Source: Candidatus Woesearchaeota archaeon CG1_02_57_44 (lineage in GTDB: Archaea > Nanobdellota > Nanobdellia > Woesearchaeales > CG1-02-57-44). From it: a stretch of DNA of 33,558 nt. The stretch is taken from positions 52,209 through 85,766 of the forward strand of contig MNWW01000067.1 of the NCBI GenBank assembly GCA_001871415.1. The letters run 5' to 3'. Positions within the stretch are counted from its first letter, which is position 1. Each line of letters begins with the position of its first letter. Under the pieces are notes generated by a model. The model did not search any database. It saw nothing but the letters and a program-made list of their open reading frames with translations, and was not told the origin of the DNA. Shown in pieces: positions 16,622-22,728 of the stretch. The position numbers were made by a program, and so were the translations under genes.

Positions 16622-17338
16622 CTATGGTCGTTCCAGCACGTCCTTGCTGTCGTTCTTCGGGCTGTTGAGCAGCAATGATACAGGGGTCGGCCGCAGCGCG
16701 ATGTCCCAATCCACAATCACAGCTCCCGTGTCCATGGCATGCTGCGTCAGCCATGCTGCTTCCTTGCCTCGATGGATGATGGCGGGCATGCGCTCGTGGT
16801 ACGGGCGCATAGACGTGTTGGCAGGGCCGGTGATGATGCAGAATCCTGAATGGTCAGCGAGGGCTGCAAACCAGAGGAACCTGTCAGTCGTGAAGCAGTA
16901 AGGTATGCTGTCTTTCCATTCATAGAAGCCGTCAGCAGGGATGAGGCACGGGCGCAGCGCGCGGAAGAATGGCTTGTCCTGCAGGGTCTCAGATCTGGCG
17001 TTGATGATAGGCCGCTTGGCCCAGTCCGGGCGCAGGCCGAAATTGAGGGAGGTGAACCGATGCGGCGGGCCGGGCTTGCGGACAGCGGTCTGGACGGCTA
17101 TGGCAGGAGCGTCGCCTGTCTTGGTCGCGGTCTTGGACGCCGCGCTTGTCACCTTTGCTGCTGGCTGCGCCCTCGCCTTGTCGGTCGCATCTGCTAAGCT
17201 TTCATCACCTGCCAGCACGGTCCAGCTCGGCTGCGTGGGCGCGATGTTGTAGCGCGGCACGAAGGTGTCCGGGAGAATCAGGCCCAATCGCTCCAGCTCC
17301 TCCTCGGGTATGCTGATGAGCGAGAATCTTCCGCACAT
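16622..17338 (-). CDS. SRAP (HMCES/YedK-type) abasic-site shielding protein
   Basis: A 238-residue SOS response-associated peptidase family protein. These form a covalent thiazolidine bond between Cys2 and abasic sites in single-stranded DNA, protecting them during replication. It begins MCGRFSL with the essential Cys2, and shows RYNIAPTQ, INARSETL, the GFYEW glutamate motif and the HERMP histidine, so all active residues are present. Between about residues 45 and 95 it has an A/T/K/S-rich insertion that looks disordered. The weak TATA CAATTATCAA at 17361-17370 is 28 nt before the ATG. Placement next to the PolB2 operon on the same strand fits a DNA-damage tolerance neighbourhood. Confidence 0.9.
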   Translation of the reverse strand: MCGRFSLISIPEEELERLGLILPDTFVPRYNIAPTQPSWTVLAGDESLADATDKARAQPAAKVTSAASKTATKTGDAPAIAVQTAVRKPGPPHRFTSLNFGLRPDWAKRPIINARSETLQDKPFFRALRPCLIPADGFYEWKDSIPYCFTTDRFLWFAALADHSGFCIITGPANTSMRPYHERMPAIIHRGKEAAWLTQHAMDTGAVIVDWDIALRPTPVSLLLNSPKNDSKDVLERP

Positions 17339-17393
17339 GGTTTGGTGGGGGGAACTGGACTTGATAATTGTTTTGGGTCATAGAACTGGCCGG

Positions 17394-17840
17394 TCATCCG
17401 CTGTCTGCCAGCAGCTGGGCCTTTTTCCTGCAGGCATCGCGTCCCTCTTCGTTCATGCTGTCCATCAGGGCGTCCATTGTCGCCAGATATGACACAGCGG
17501 TGTCAATCAACGATGCCGTATCCATGGCTGTCGCTGTGATATCCGCATAGTATTGTCTTGAGATGCGCTGCTCTCTGGCTTCTTCCAATGGTGCAGGGTC
17601 GATGCTGAACACCTGCTGCAGGATTATCGTAGTCTTCCTGTGGCTCTTGCATCGCAGGCCGATGCTCCAGAACAGTGCTGTCGTCTTGTGGTACATGGCA
17701 TAATACGCGAGAGCGATGGCTTCGGCGAAGAGCTCATGCTCCAGCAGCAGTTTTGCGGCAGCGAGTGAACCAGAGGCCTTCTTGCTGTACGCTTGTCGCA
17801 TATGAGGATTTGGTCTATTCAGTCGTATGCTTGCGGCCAT
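17394..17840 (-). CDS. HEPN-domain protein, putative toxin of HEPN/MNT pair
   Basis: A 148-residue protein of the HEPN superfamily (UPF0332-like). The core is SGSLAAAKLLLEHELFAEAIALAYYAMYHKTTALFW, then GLRCKSHRKT, matching the family's YYAMFHA... / G..PKTH pattern with an R-x3-H in the last conserved helix. HEPN proteins are often ribonuclease toxins held in check by a partner nucleotidyltransferase, in some cases by AMPylation. The ATG at 17840 lies inside the 3' end of the nucleotidyltransferase gene (22-nt overlap), the usual tightly coupled layout. An ATG at 17801 is a possible shorter start. Confidence 0.8.
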   Translation of the reverse strand: MAASIRLNRPNPHMRQAYSKKASGSLAAAKLLLEHELFAEAIALAYYAMYHKTTALFWSIGLRCKSHRKTTIILQQVFSIDPAPLEEAREQRISRQYYADITATAMDTASLIDTAVSYLATMDALMDSMNEEGRDACRKKAQLLADSG

Positions 17841-18373
17841 CCCAACACCTGGTAGTATCGTGTCGGGTTCTGCAGGATGATATGCTCCTTATTGATTTCC
17901 CGCGAAAAAGCGGAGCCTATCTGAAGCGCTCCGGACTGTATGCTCAGCTTGGCGGAATACCTCTGGAGGTCCTGCCGAATGCTGGTGTTCGCGGTCTCCA
18001 CATAGAGGTCGATGTCGCTTGTCTTGGTCTCATCGCCTCTCGCGTAGCTTCCGAACAGGACCACAAGCTCTCCGGCTGTGCATTGCTCTGTGTGCTTGAG
18101 CAGCTGGCGCATCAGAGGTCGCTGGATGAGCTTGAGCAGCTTGTAGTGTTCGGTCATGAGCAATGCCTGATGTGCGTCCGGCGTCGCCTTCAGGAAATAC
18201 TTCTTGTTGCGGCCTTCACGCTTGAAATCAAGGATGCTCTGCTGCTCCAGGTGCCGAAGTATCCGCAGGGCTGTCGCGACAGGGATTCCAGTTGCCAGCG
18301 CGGCCTGGCGCACATGCAGCGGGCTGATGCGCAGGGCCTCGATGAGCTCCATATCGTTTCGTATTTGGAACAT
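17819..18373 (-). CDS. wHTH-MNT nucleotidyltransferase, putative antitoxin of HEPN/MNT pair
   Basis: A 184-residue protein with a winged helix-turn-helix (residues about 15-65: SPLHVRQAALATGIPVATAL, RILRHLEQQSILDFKREG) and a minimal nucleotidyltransferase domain with VVLFGSYARGDETKTSDIDL, i.e. GS-x(n)-DxD. The fused DNA-binding domain suggests autoregulation of the operon, and the nucleotidyltransferase probably neutralises the HEPN protein encoded downstream. A TATA box ATAAATATC at 18395-18404 is 27 nt before the ATG, so the mRNA is probably leaderless. Confidence 0.85.
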   Translation of the reverse strand: MFQIRNDMELIEALRISPLHVRQAALATGIPVATALRILRHLEQQSILDFKREGRNKKYFLKATPDAHQALLMTEHYKLLKLIQRPLMRQLLKHTEQCTAGELVVLFGSYARGDETKTSDIDLYVETANTSIRQDLQRYSAKLSIQSGALQIGSAFSREINKEHIILQNPTRYYQVLGWPQAYD

Positions 18374-18464
18374 ATGTATCAGAATTGGAATGGTGATATT
18401 TATGGGTTTTGGTCGAGGCGAGCGTTTTTCCGGCTGTGGGCGTCTGGTTTGTATTGACAGACGG

Positions 18465-18836
18465 TCAAAATACTGATGGATCGAATTCTCTTAATTGGAT
18501 ATCGGCCTCAGCAAAGAACTCTGCCCAATAGTGTGTTCCCAGGGGGCGATACAGTCCCCATTCCCATTCATTGTCAAAGTCCAATGTCAGGCCTAGGATA
18601 GATTCTGGCATCGGAATCACGGGCCTTGGAGAGAAGACTTCGCTGGCTTGGTGCTCGTGAAGATACTGCCTGACGGCTCTGCATTCGCCGATGTCCGGCT
18701 GGGTGCAGGGGTGGGTGCGCGGGTCGTAGGCCATGACGAGCTGCGCGTCTTTGACATGGAAGAGCGCCAAGGCAGGACCGGGGTCGACGCGAGAGGAATC
18801 GTACTCCATGACGACGAATCTGGATTCGAGATGCAT
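18465..18836 (-). CDS. hypothetical protein downstream of antitoxin-like pair
   Basis: A 123-residue acidic protein with no family I recognise. It is rich in aromatic residues and E/D near the C-terminus (LTLDFDNEWEWGLYRPLG), with no signal peptide or membrane segment. CTTTATC (18861-18867, minus strand) is 28 nt before the ATG at 18836, so it may have its own promoter despite lying only 38 nt after the upstream gene. The ATG inside at 18809 is an alternative start. Codon pattern and spacing suggest a real gene; function unknown. Confidence 0.55.
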   Translation of the reverse strand: MHLESRFVVMEYDSSRVDPGPALALFHVKDAQLVMAYDPRTHPCTQPDIGECRAVRQYLHEHQASEVFSPRPVIPMPESILGLTLDFDNEWEWGLYRPLGTHYWAEFFAEADIQLREFDPSVF

Positions 18837-18874
18837 CGCTATGGGGAATGGATCCGGGGGGATAAAGGTTGCTG

Positions 18875-19483
18875 TCAGATGCGTCTGCTGTCGTCCTCTT
18901 CAATGCGCTTCAGCAACGGCAGATAGATGGGCTCAGCCTCGGGGATTTCCAGGACGTCTTGCATCTGTCGCTTCGTCGTTATCGTCTTGGTGATGCCGTC
19001 CACTCTCACAATGAACTGTCTGTCCCGAAAGCTCTCGTGGAGAACGTCGATGAGAATCTGTTTGCATGGGCTAAGTTCCTCGGCGATGGCGTCGGCGTAG
19101 AGCACTTGCCCCACGATGCCGCTATCTCCTACGCGCTCGCCGAACTGCTCGAGCAGCTCCGCCATGACGACCAATGTCCCTTTCACGCAATCCAGCAAGT
19201 GCTGTTCATCTCTGACTTCAAGCGTGAAGTAGGCACGCACGCCCTTTCGTCGTGTCCGGTGATAGTAGTCTATCTGGAAATGAGGGATGTCTGCTCTATG
19301 CGAAGGGGTCTTTGTCTGGTGACGCTCGATTCCTACCTTGAACTTGACCAGATGCTCCTGTCCTGCGTCCTGCTCTCGCACCTTCAACTGTACGGTGAAT
19401 GCGAAGCCATCCTCTTCAGCTATACGTACGCGTATCGTGTGGCCCGCTGCCTGCAGATGCCGCGTCTTGACATACGCCTGCAC
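18875..19483 (-). CDS. hypothetical 202-residue protein, partner of VapB-like gene
   Basis: No family recognised. The start is taken as the GTG at 19483, the first start codon in frame, directly after the stop of the upstream gene (TGAGGTG). A longer reading to 19951 is only antisense-type low-complexity S/R/T sequence and is rejected. The protein is mixed alpha/beta, with VKTRHLQAAGHTIRVRIAEE at the N-terminus, HFQIDYYHRTRRKGVRAYFT in the middle and a C-terminal part with repeated I/V-R-V strands. Tight coupling to a gene with an antitoxin-like N-terminus makes a toxin or effector role possible, but this is inference only. Confidence 0.6.
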   Translation of the reverse strand: MQAYVKTRHLQAAGHTIRVRIAEEDGFAFTVQLKVREQDAGQEHLVKFKVGIERHQTKTPSHRADIPHFQIDYYHRTRRKGVRAYFTLEVRDEQHLLDCVKGTLVVMAELLEQFGERVGDSGIVGQVLYADAIAEELSPCKQILIDVLHESFRDRQFIVRVDGITKTITTKRQMQDVLEIPEAEPIYLPLLKRIEEDDSRRI

Positions 19484-19484
19484 C

Positions 19485-20012
19485 TCAGCGAGGGGGAGTC
19501 TCGAGATGCTCCATGACGTCTTCCTCGAAGGACGTCTCGTGCAGGCCGAGACGGGAGAAATGCTTCTTCCATGCCTGATAGTCCCGGAAGTCCTCCTTGC
19601 CGTACTTCCTGAAGACGAACATGGGGTCGATCTCTTTCCTGATGACCTGCTCAAGGATGAGGAAATAGTCTTTGCTCGGATCGCGCTGCTTGGCGTAGGC
19701 CTGAAGCGGTATCTTCTTTCCGTCTTTTCTGACGCTCTTGAGCGTGATGTCGAACCTGAAGTTCTCCGCGTCAAGGAGTCGATTGTAGTGGAAGGTGAGT
19801 CCGAACGGCGCGTCTGCGACATATCCTTCGGCGCGCTCGAAGGTGGTCGCCTGCAGCGTGGGGGTGCTTTCCTTCTGTCTCGCTGCGATGCGCAGCAGAT
19901 GACGGATGAAGTCCTCGTAGCTGAGGCCGCCCTTGGCGTGCTTGAGCTCATTTTTCGTCCTCATGGTGACAGGGATGCTCGTCGCCACGCGATCGAGGGC
20001 AGAGGTTTCCAT
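19485..20012 (-). CDS. protein with VapB-like antitoxin N-terminus
   Basis: A 175-residue protein. The first ~45 residues (ATSIPVTMRTKNELKHAKGG then LSYEDFIRHLLRIA) follow the short archaeal VapB-type antitoxin pattern: strand with I-x-V, a helix with K..L, then sYddfI..LL. The remaining ~130 residues are a K/D-rich domain (FRFDITLKSVRKDGKKIPLQ and YFLILEQVIRKEIDPMFVF) that I cannot assign. I start at 20012 instead of 20033 because the TATA element at 20034-20042 is 26 nt upstream of 20012. A 12-nt palindrome (20015-20026) sits between TATA and ATG, a likely operator, as expected for an autoregulated toxin-antitoxin-like operon. Confidence 0.6.
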   Translation of the reverse strand: METSALDRVATSIPVTMRTKNELKHAKGGLSYEDFIRHLLRIAARQKESTPTLQATTFERAEGYVADAPFGLTFHYNRLLDAENFRFDITLKSVRKDGKKIPLQAYAKQRDPSKDYFLILEQVIRKEIDPMFVFRKYGKEDFRDYQAWKKHFSRLGLHETSFEEDVMEHLETPPR

Positions 20013-20014
20013 AA

Positions 20015-20042
20015 ATTCTATAGAATCTATCATTATATTTAA
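20015..20042 (-). promoter_or_regulatory. TATA box plus palindromic operator of VapB-like operon
   Basis: TTAAATATA (20034-20042) is the TATA box. ATTCTATAGAAT (20015-20026) is a perfect palindrome directly over the expected transcription start, well placed for repression by the encoded antitoxin-like protein. Confidence 0.55.
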
Positions 20043-20224
20043 GGGTTGTTATCCTATCTTTCTGCTGCATGACGGCACTGACGCATACCTGGTGCCTCTT
20101 ATCGCTTCTGTGAGAAAAGCCGGAAGGGATGCGGGGTGGGGCGGATTATTTCCAGGAGGGATTATTATAGGTGGGGTGGACTCCCTTGGGGGCATGGCAC
20201 GGCGAAAGAGAGCAGCTGGTACTC

Positions 20225-20310
20225 GCGCGTCTTCTGGTATGAGTTGGAGGAAAGTCCTGTTTGAGATAGATGAATATGCGCCGAACAGGCTCTGTCCTGA
20301 ATCTCCGTAA
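20225..20310 (+). ncRNA. RNase P RNA-like motif cluster (fragment or lookalike)
   Basis: GGAGGAAAGTCC at about 20247 equals the universal CR-I sequence of RNase P RNA. AGTCCTGT can pair with ACAGGCT about 30 nt later with a bulged T, as in helix P4, and TAGATGAAT between them resembles CR-IV. The ~24 nt between the P4 strands is far too short for a standard RNase P RNA, so this is at most a fragment or a very reduced form, and may be chance. Confidence 0.25.
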
Positions 20311-20321
20311 AATAGATTTAC

Positions 20322-20349
20322 CCCTGCGGCCCGTAAGGGCTACAGGGGG
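20322..20349 (+). repeat. nested hairpin before transposase remnant
   Basis: CCCCTG ... CAGGGG enclosing GGCCC GTAA GGGCT gives a near-perfect nested stem ahead of the transposase-like fragment. It may be an element end or a structural repeat. Confidence 0.35.
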
Positions 20350-20368
20350 GTGGAGGCGAATCTCCACC

Positions 20369-20515
20369 ATGGATGAGACAAACAAGGAGACTGATAAAGT
20401 TAGGCGTTTGGTGAAGCGTTGCGGCTTGCCGAAGTGGCGGCACCGGTTCGGTCCGAAGACATATACGCTCTGGGAGCATGTGCAAAGTCTGTTGCTCAAA
20501 GACCTGCTAAACCTG
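20369..20515 (+). pseudogene. truncated transposase N-terminal fragment
   Basis: From the ATG at 20369 the reading gives KVRRLVKRCGLPKWRHRFGP, KTYTLWEHVQSLLLKDLLNL. The pattern of a K/R-rich start, F-G-x-K-x-YT-x-x-x-H, then LLLK..L.LS is that of the N-terminal domain of archaeal IS transposases. After about 48 residues the frame runs into the duplicated nucleotidyltransferase tail, so the gene is broken. It is evidence of past mobile-element activity at this tRNA locus; the IS family cannot be named. Confidence 0.45.
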
Positions 20516-20718
20516 TCATTCAGGCGGACACGAGCATTGATTGGAGCGCACTCGTCGAGAAGGCGGCGATGCAGGCTGCTGACAATGAGTGGTTCCTCAT
20601 TGACCTTGAGGCGACATTGCATGATCTCAAGAAGATGGCGTTCATCCCCAACAAGCACTTCAGGCGCATCTACGAGGCGCAAGAGCGGTTGCACGGGGGA
20701 GCTTCAAGAAAAAACTAG
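20516..20718 (+). pseudogene. duplicated 3' end of the nucleotidyltransferase gene
   Basis: The last ~67 residues of the intact nucleotidyltransferase (from ADTSIDWSALVEK to RLHGGSSGKN) recur here with only a few changes (AADNEW for AAHNEW, LHDLKK for LQDLKK, GASRKN for GSSGKN). The upstream part of the gene is absent; the frame is fused to the transposase remnant region. It continues without break into a truncated tRNA-Gln copy, so the duplicated unit is nucleotidyltransferase tail plus tRNA (20516-20773 versus 21833-22091). Confidence 0.85.
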
Positions 20719-20773
20719 CCCCGCTTGGATTCGAACCGAGTTCCCCCGCTCCAAAGGCAGGGATGATTGGCCG
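20717..20773 (-). pseudogene. truncated tRNA-Gln copy (3' part)
   Basis: These 57 nt match the intact tRNA-Gln from its 3' end through the T arm and anticodon (TTG) arm up to the D loop, with several substitutions, then diverge at GGCCG. The 5' acceptor strand is missing, so it cannot form a cloverleaf. The missing 5' part reappears at 22288-22307. Confidence 0.85.
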
Positions 20774-20883
20774 GGACTGGCCGCGATGTACTTGGATCGC
20801 ACGTCATTGCTGCCAGTTCGCCGCCACAATGGAGCGTCGGCTACCAGCCTTTTGTCTCAACGGATAACAATATCATAGAAATG

Positions 20884-20893
20884 TTTATATATT
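20884..20893 (+). promoter_or_regulatory. TATA box of the wHTH/nucleotidyltransferase operon
   Basis: TTTATATATT is centred about 25 nt before the ATG at 20913; no ribosome site is present, so the transcript is probably leaderless. Confidence 0.6.
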
Positions 20894-20912
20894 ACTTCAT
20901 ATAGATAATATC

Positions 20913-21374
20913 ATGCGAGCTGGAAAATACACAGTAGAGACGTTTGCGAAAGAAGCGGGCCTGACCAGAGCGTCAGCGCTCAACAGGCTCTCGCGGCTGA
21001 AGCGCGAAGGATACGTGACCGTCAGCGGCGGCGGAGCGCAAAAGCGCATCTACACCCTGCACAACACGCCACAGCAACCGAGCAACGGATTCTATACGCT
21101 GGTCAATAAGTATAGCCCGGAGAAGCTTGTGCCGCGCTTCAAGCATCATGTCTGCGGTAACTACTCGGTCGAGCATGCCATCATCGATGGGATTGGCATA
21201 GGCGATGCGCGAACGCTCGCCGCGACACAGCACCTGTTCCGGCACGTGACGGACTGGAAGCGGCTCTTCACCCTAGCCGGGAAGCACGGGCGCGAACAGG
21301 ACGTAAGAGCGCTCTACGAGAAGGCGCGCGCCACCACACGAGTGAAGCGCATGCCCGAGAGGTATAGGAAATGA
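20913..21374 (+). CDS. winged-HTH protein, AbiEi-like putative antitoxin
   Basis: A 153-residue protein. Residues 1-50 form a winged helix: YTVETFAKEAGLTRASALNR, LSRLKREGYVTVSGGGAQKR, IYTLHN. The remainder (FYTLVNKYSPEKLVPRFKHH and onwards) is a basic helical domain ending in RMPERYRK. It is followed with an ATGA overlap by a nucleotidyltransferase. This HTH plus nucleotidyltransferase layout is that of AbiE-type toxin-antitoxin systems, in which the HTH protein is the antitoxin and repressor. The AbiE link is by layout and not by clear sequence identity. It starts from its own TATA promoter. Confidence 0.75.
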   Translation: MRAGKYTVETFAKEAGLTRASALNRLSRLKREGYVTVSGGGAQKRIYTLHNTPQQPSNGFYTLVNKYSPEKLVPRFKHHVCGNYSVEHAIIDGIGIGDARTLAATQHLFRHVTDWKRLFTLAGKHGREQDVRALYEKARATTRVKRMPERYRK

Positions 21375-22036
21375 TCAACACGGAAGACCAGGAACAGCTC
21401 TTCAGGCTCATCGCGGAGTATCTTGAGCGCGACCTTGTCTGCGTCGCCATCGGCGGCACTGCCATGATGTTCATGGGCTACAAGAACGCCACCAAGGACA
21501 TCGATCTGGTGTTTGATTCCAAACAAGAACGGGATGTCTTCATCCGTGCGATCAAGGAGCTCGGCTATGCTGATAAGGCATTGTCCGGCATCTATGACGC
21601 GAAGCGAACGGCTCATCCAGGAAAGCCGCTCATGTTCACGCGCGGAGAAGAGCGCTTCGATCTGTTCGTGCACGACATCTTCGGCTACATGCTCAGCACG
21701 AAGGATGCGTTCACTGAGCGAAGAGATTACCTCGGGAAAAGCGAGTTTATCGTCCATCTGCCGACAAAGGAAGACCTTATCCTGCTCAAGGCGATCACGC
21801 GGCGGGAGAAAGACCATGAGGACATAGCGGCCATCATCAAGGCGGACACGAGCATTGACTGGAGCGCACTCGTCGAGAAAGCGGCGATGCAGGCCGCCCA
21901 TAATGAGTGGTTCCTCATTGACCTTGAGGCGACTTTGCAGGATCTCAAGAAGATGGCGTTCATCCCCAACAAGCACTTCAGGCGCATCTACGAGGCGCAA
22001 GAGCGGTTGCACGGGGGATCTTCGGGAAAAAACTAG
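21371..22036 (+). CDS. nucleotidyltransferase (DUF6036/AbiEii-like), putative toxin
   Basis: A 221-residue protein with a nucleotidyltransferase core: VCVAIGGTAMMFMGYKNATK followed by DIDLVFDS gives GG-T-x(n)-DxD, then RFDLFVHDIFGY with a possible third acidic residue and LPTKEDLILLKAITRREKDH, the usual helix after the catalytic sheet. AbiEii-like toxins transfer nucleotides to RNA (MenT acts on tRNA acceptor stems), which makes its position right against a tRNA gene noteworthy. Its ATG overlaps the upstream TGA. Its TAG stop (22034-22036) overlaps the 3' end of the convergent tRNA-Gln. The last third is duplicated at 20516-20718. Confidence 0.8.
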   Translation: MINTEDQEQLFRLIAEYLERDLVCVAIGGTAMMFMGYKNATKDIDLVFDSKQERDVFIRAIKELGYADKALSGIYDAKRTAHPGKPLMFTRGEERFDLFVHDIFGYMLSTKDAFTERRDYLGKSEFIVHLPTKEDLILLKAITRREKDHEDIAAIIKADTSIDWSALVEKAAMQAAHNEWFLIDLEATLQDLKKMAFIPNKHFRRIYEAQERLHGGSSGKN

Positions 22037-22106
22037 CCCCGCTCGGATTCGAACCGAGGTCCCCTGCTCCAAAGGCAGGGATGATTGGCCGCTACACTAC
22101 GGGGCT
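22034..22106 (-). tRNA. tRNA-Gln (anticodon TTG)
   Basis: Acceptor stem AGCCCCG / CGGGGCT (7 bp), anticodon stem CCTGC / GCAGG with loop CTTTGGA (anticodon TTG), T arm CTCGG-TTCGAAT-CCGAG, discriminator A at 22034. CCA is not encoded. A run of six T follows (22027-22032), a likely terminator. It overlaps the stop codon of the convergent nucleotidyltransferase gene. Confidence 0.93.
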
Positions 22107-22423
22107 GTGTTGGTATGTGACTGTCGGCGATGGTTTGTCTTGCGGTTTTCGGCCTGATTGCTGCCGTATTGCCCTGCAGGACCAGGCCACTTTCCATCGC
22201 TTATACGCTGCGCGCATGATGCGCATGCTCGCAGACCGTGCGGCCTTGGGCCGCGCTTCTTTGGATCGACCCTTTCGTAAAGGGTCGGGCCGGAACACTA
22301 CGGGGCTGCTGCTCGCTTACTTTTTTCTCTCTTGGGCTGGATGTCGGTGTTTGGTATATAAAAATAGCGGCAGTATGGCGCAATGCGGTGGTAATAGGGA
22401 CTGATTGAAAGGAATCGAATCCA
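22107..22423. other. intergenic scar with hairpins
   Basis: No gene is evident. It holds a hairpin GACCCTTT CGT AAAGGGTC (22268-22286), a palindromic GCGGCC..GGGCCGC stretch near 22240-22254, a 20-nt sequence related to 20779-20799, and the 5' tRNA-Gln fragment. A clear TATA-like GTATATAAAAATAG at 22352-22365 faces right towards a possible small ORF. Confidence 0.5.
22288..22307 (-). pseudogene. tRNA-Gln 5' fragment
   Basis: 18 of 20 nt match the 5' end of the intact tRNA-Gln (22087-22106), including the complete 5' acceptor strand AGCCCCG and TAGTGT. It complements the truncated 3' copy at 20717-20773, suggesting that one ancestral tRNA gene was split. Confidence 0.6.
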
Positions 22424-22588
22424 TTGACCGAAGTAGGACTGATTGGTGTATTTATAGATACAATTGCTGCATTGATAAAAATAGGAATAATTGGGACCGC
22501 TGGAATTGGCGAAGTAATGGCCTACCGCCCTTACCACCCCGAGCGGGACATATCGGCCCTTCGGGCCTCAGCCCCGCGGTTGAGATAA
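22424..22588 (+). CDS. possible 54-residue membrane peptide (TTG start)
   Basis: A short reading frame after a stop at 22406 begins at a TTG with AAAGG 11 nt upstream and encodes one hydrophobic helix (GLIGVFIDTIAALIKIGIIG) followed by a polar tail with RPYHPERD. A TATA-like box lies near 22352-22365. Against it: no ATG, no homologue recognised, and 22489-22507 within it is a near copy of the tRNA-Pro 3' end. Low confidence. Confidence 0.25.
   Translation: MTEVGLIGVFIDTIAALIKIGIIGTAGIGEVMAYRPYHPERDISALRASAPRLR
22489..22507 (-). repeat. partial copy of tRNA-Pro 3' end
   Basis: 18 of 19 nt equal 22630-22648, the 3' end of the tRNA-Pro gene (acceptor 3' strand and part of the T stem) plus four flanking bases. 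A tRNA 3'-end repeat about 140 bp away is what a decayed integration site would leave. Confidence 0.55.
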
Positions 22589-22632
22589 ATTTGTCGCTAA
22601 GATAAGAATTGTTATATTAAGATAAGATAAAT

Positions 22633-22728
22633 TGGGGCCGCTGGAATTCGAATCCAGGTTGCTAGCAAACCTGTGCCCTTGACGGGCATCCCCAGGCTAG
22701 AGTGATAGCCAAGCTACACTACGGCCCC
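22633..22728 (-). tRNA. tRNA-Pro (anticodon GGG) with intron
   Basis: Acceptor GGGGCCG / CGGCCCC, D arm with TAGCTTGGCTATC typical of archaeal tRNA-Pro, anticodon stem CTAGC / GCTAG, T arm CTGGA-TTCGAAT-TCCAG. The mature loop is CTGGGG plus T, giving anticodon GGG with the intron after position 37. The 22-nt intron (22668-22689) folds as TGCCC / GGGCA with CTG/CAG below it, a relaxed bulge-helix-bulge. The 5' end overlaps the last codons and stop of the preceding surface-protein gene on the same strand by 10 nt. CCA is not encoded. Confidence 0.9.
22668..22689 (-). other. tRNA-Pro intron
   Basis: 22 nt between nucleotides 37 and 38 of the tRNA. Removal restores a seven-base anticodon loop. 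The inner stem TGCCC/GGGCA and central CTG/CAG pairs place both junctions in bulges, as the archaeal splicing endonuclease requires. Confidence 0.8.

Noticed and set aside
18875-19951. 358-residue reading of the 202-residue protein
   Set aside because: The first ~156 residues are S/R/T/P-rich antisense-type sequence in another frame of the VapB-like gene.
20419-20718. 99-residue ORF as a complete gene
   Set aside because: The C-terminal two thirds are a duplicated nucleotidyltransferase tail; the start is unrelated sequence, so it is a fused pseudogene fragment.
22405-22605. 66-residue plus-strand ORF with W/N-rich start
   Set aside because: Sequence pattern is not protein-like; the neighbouring frame has a better hydrophobic helix and even that is doubtful.
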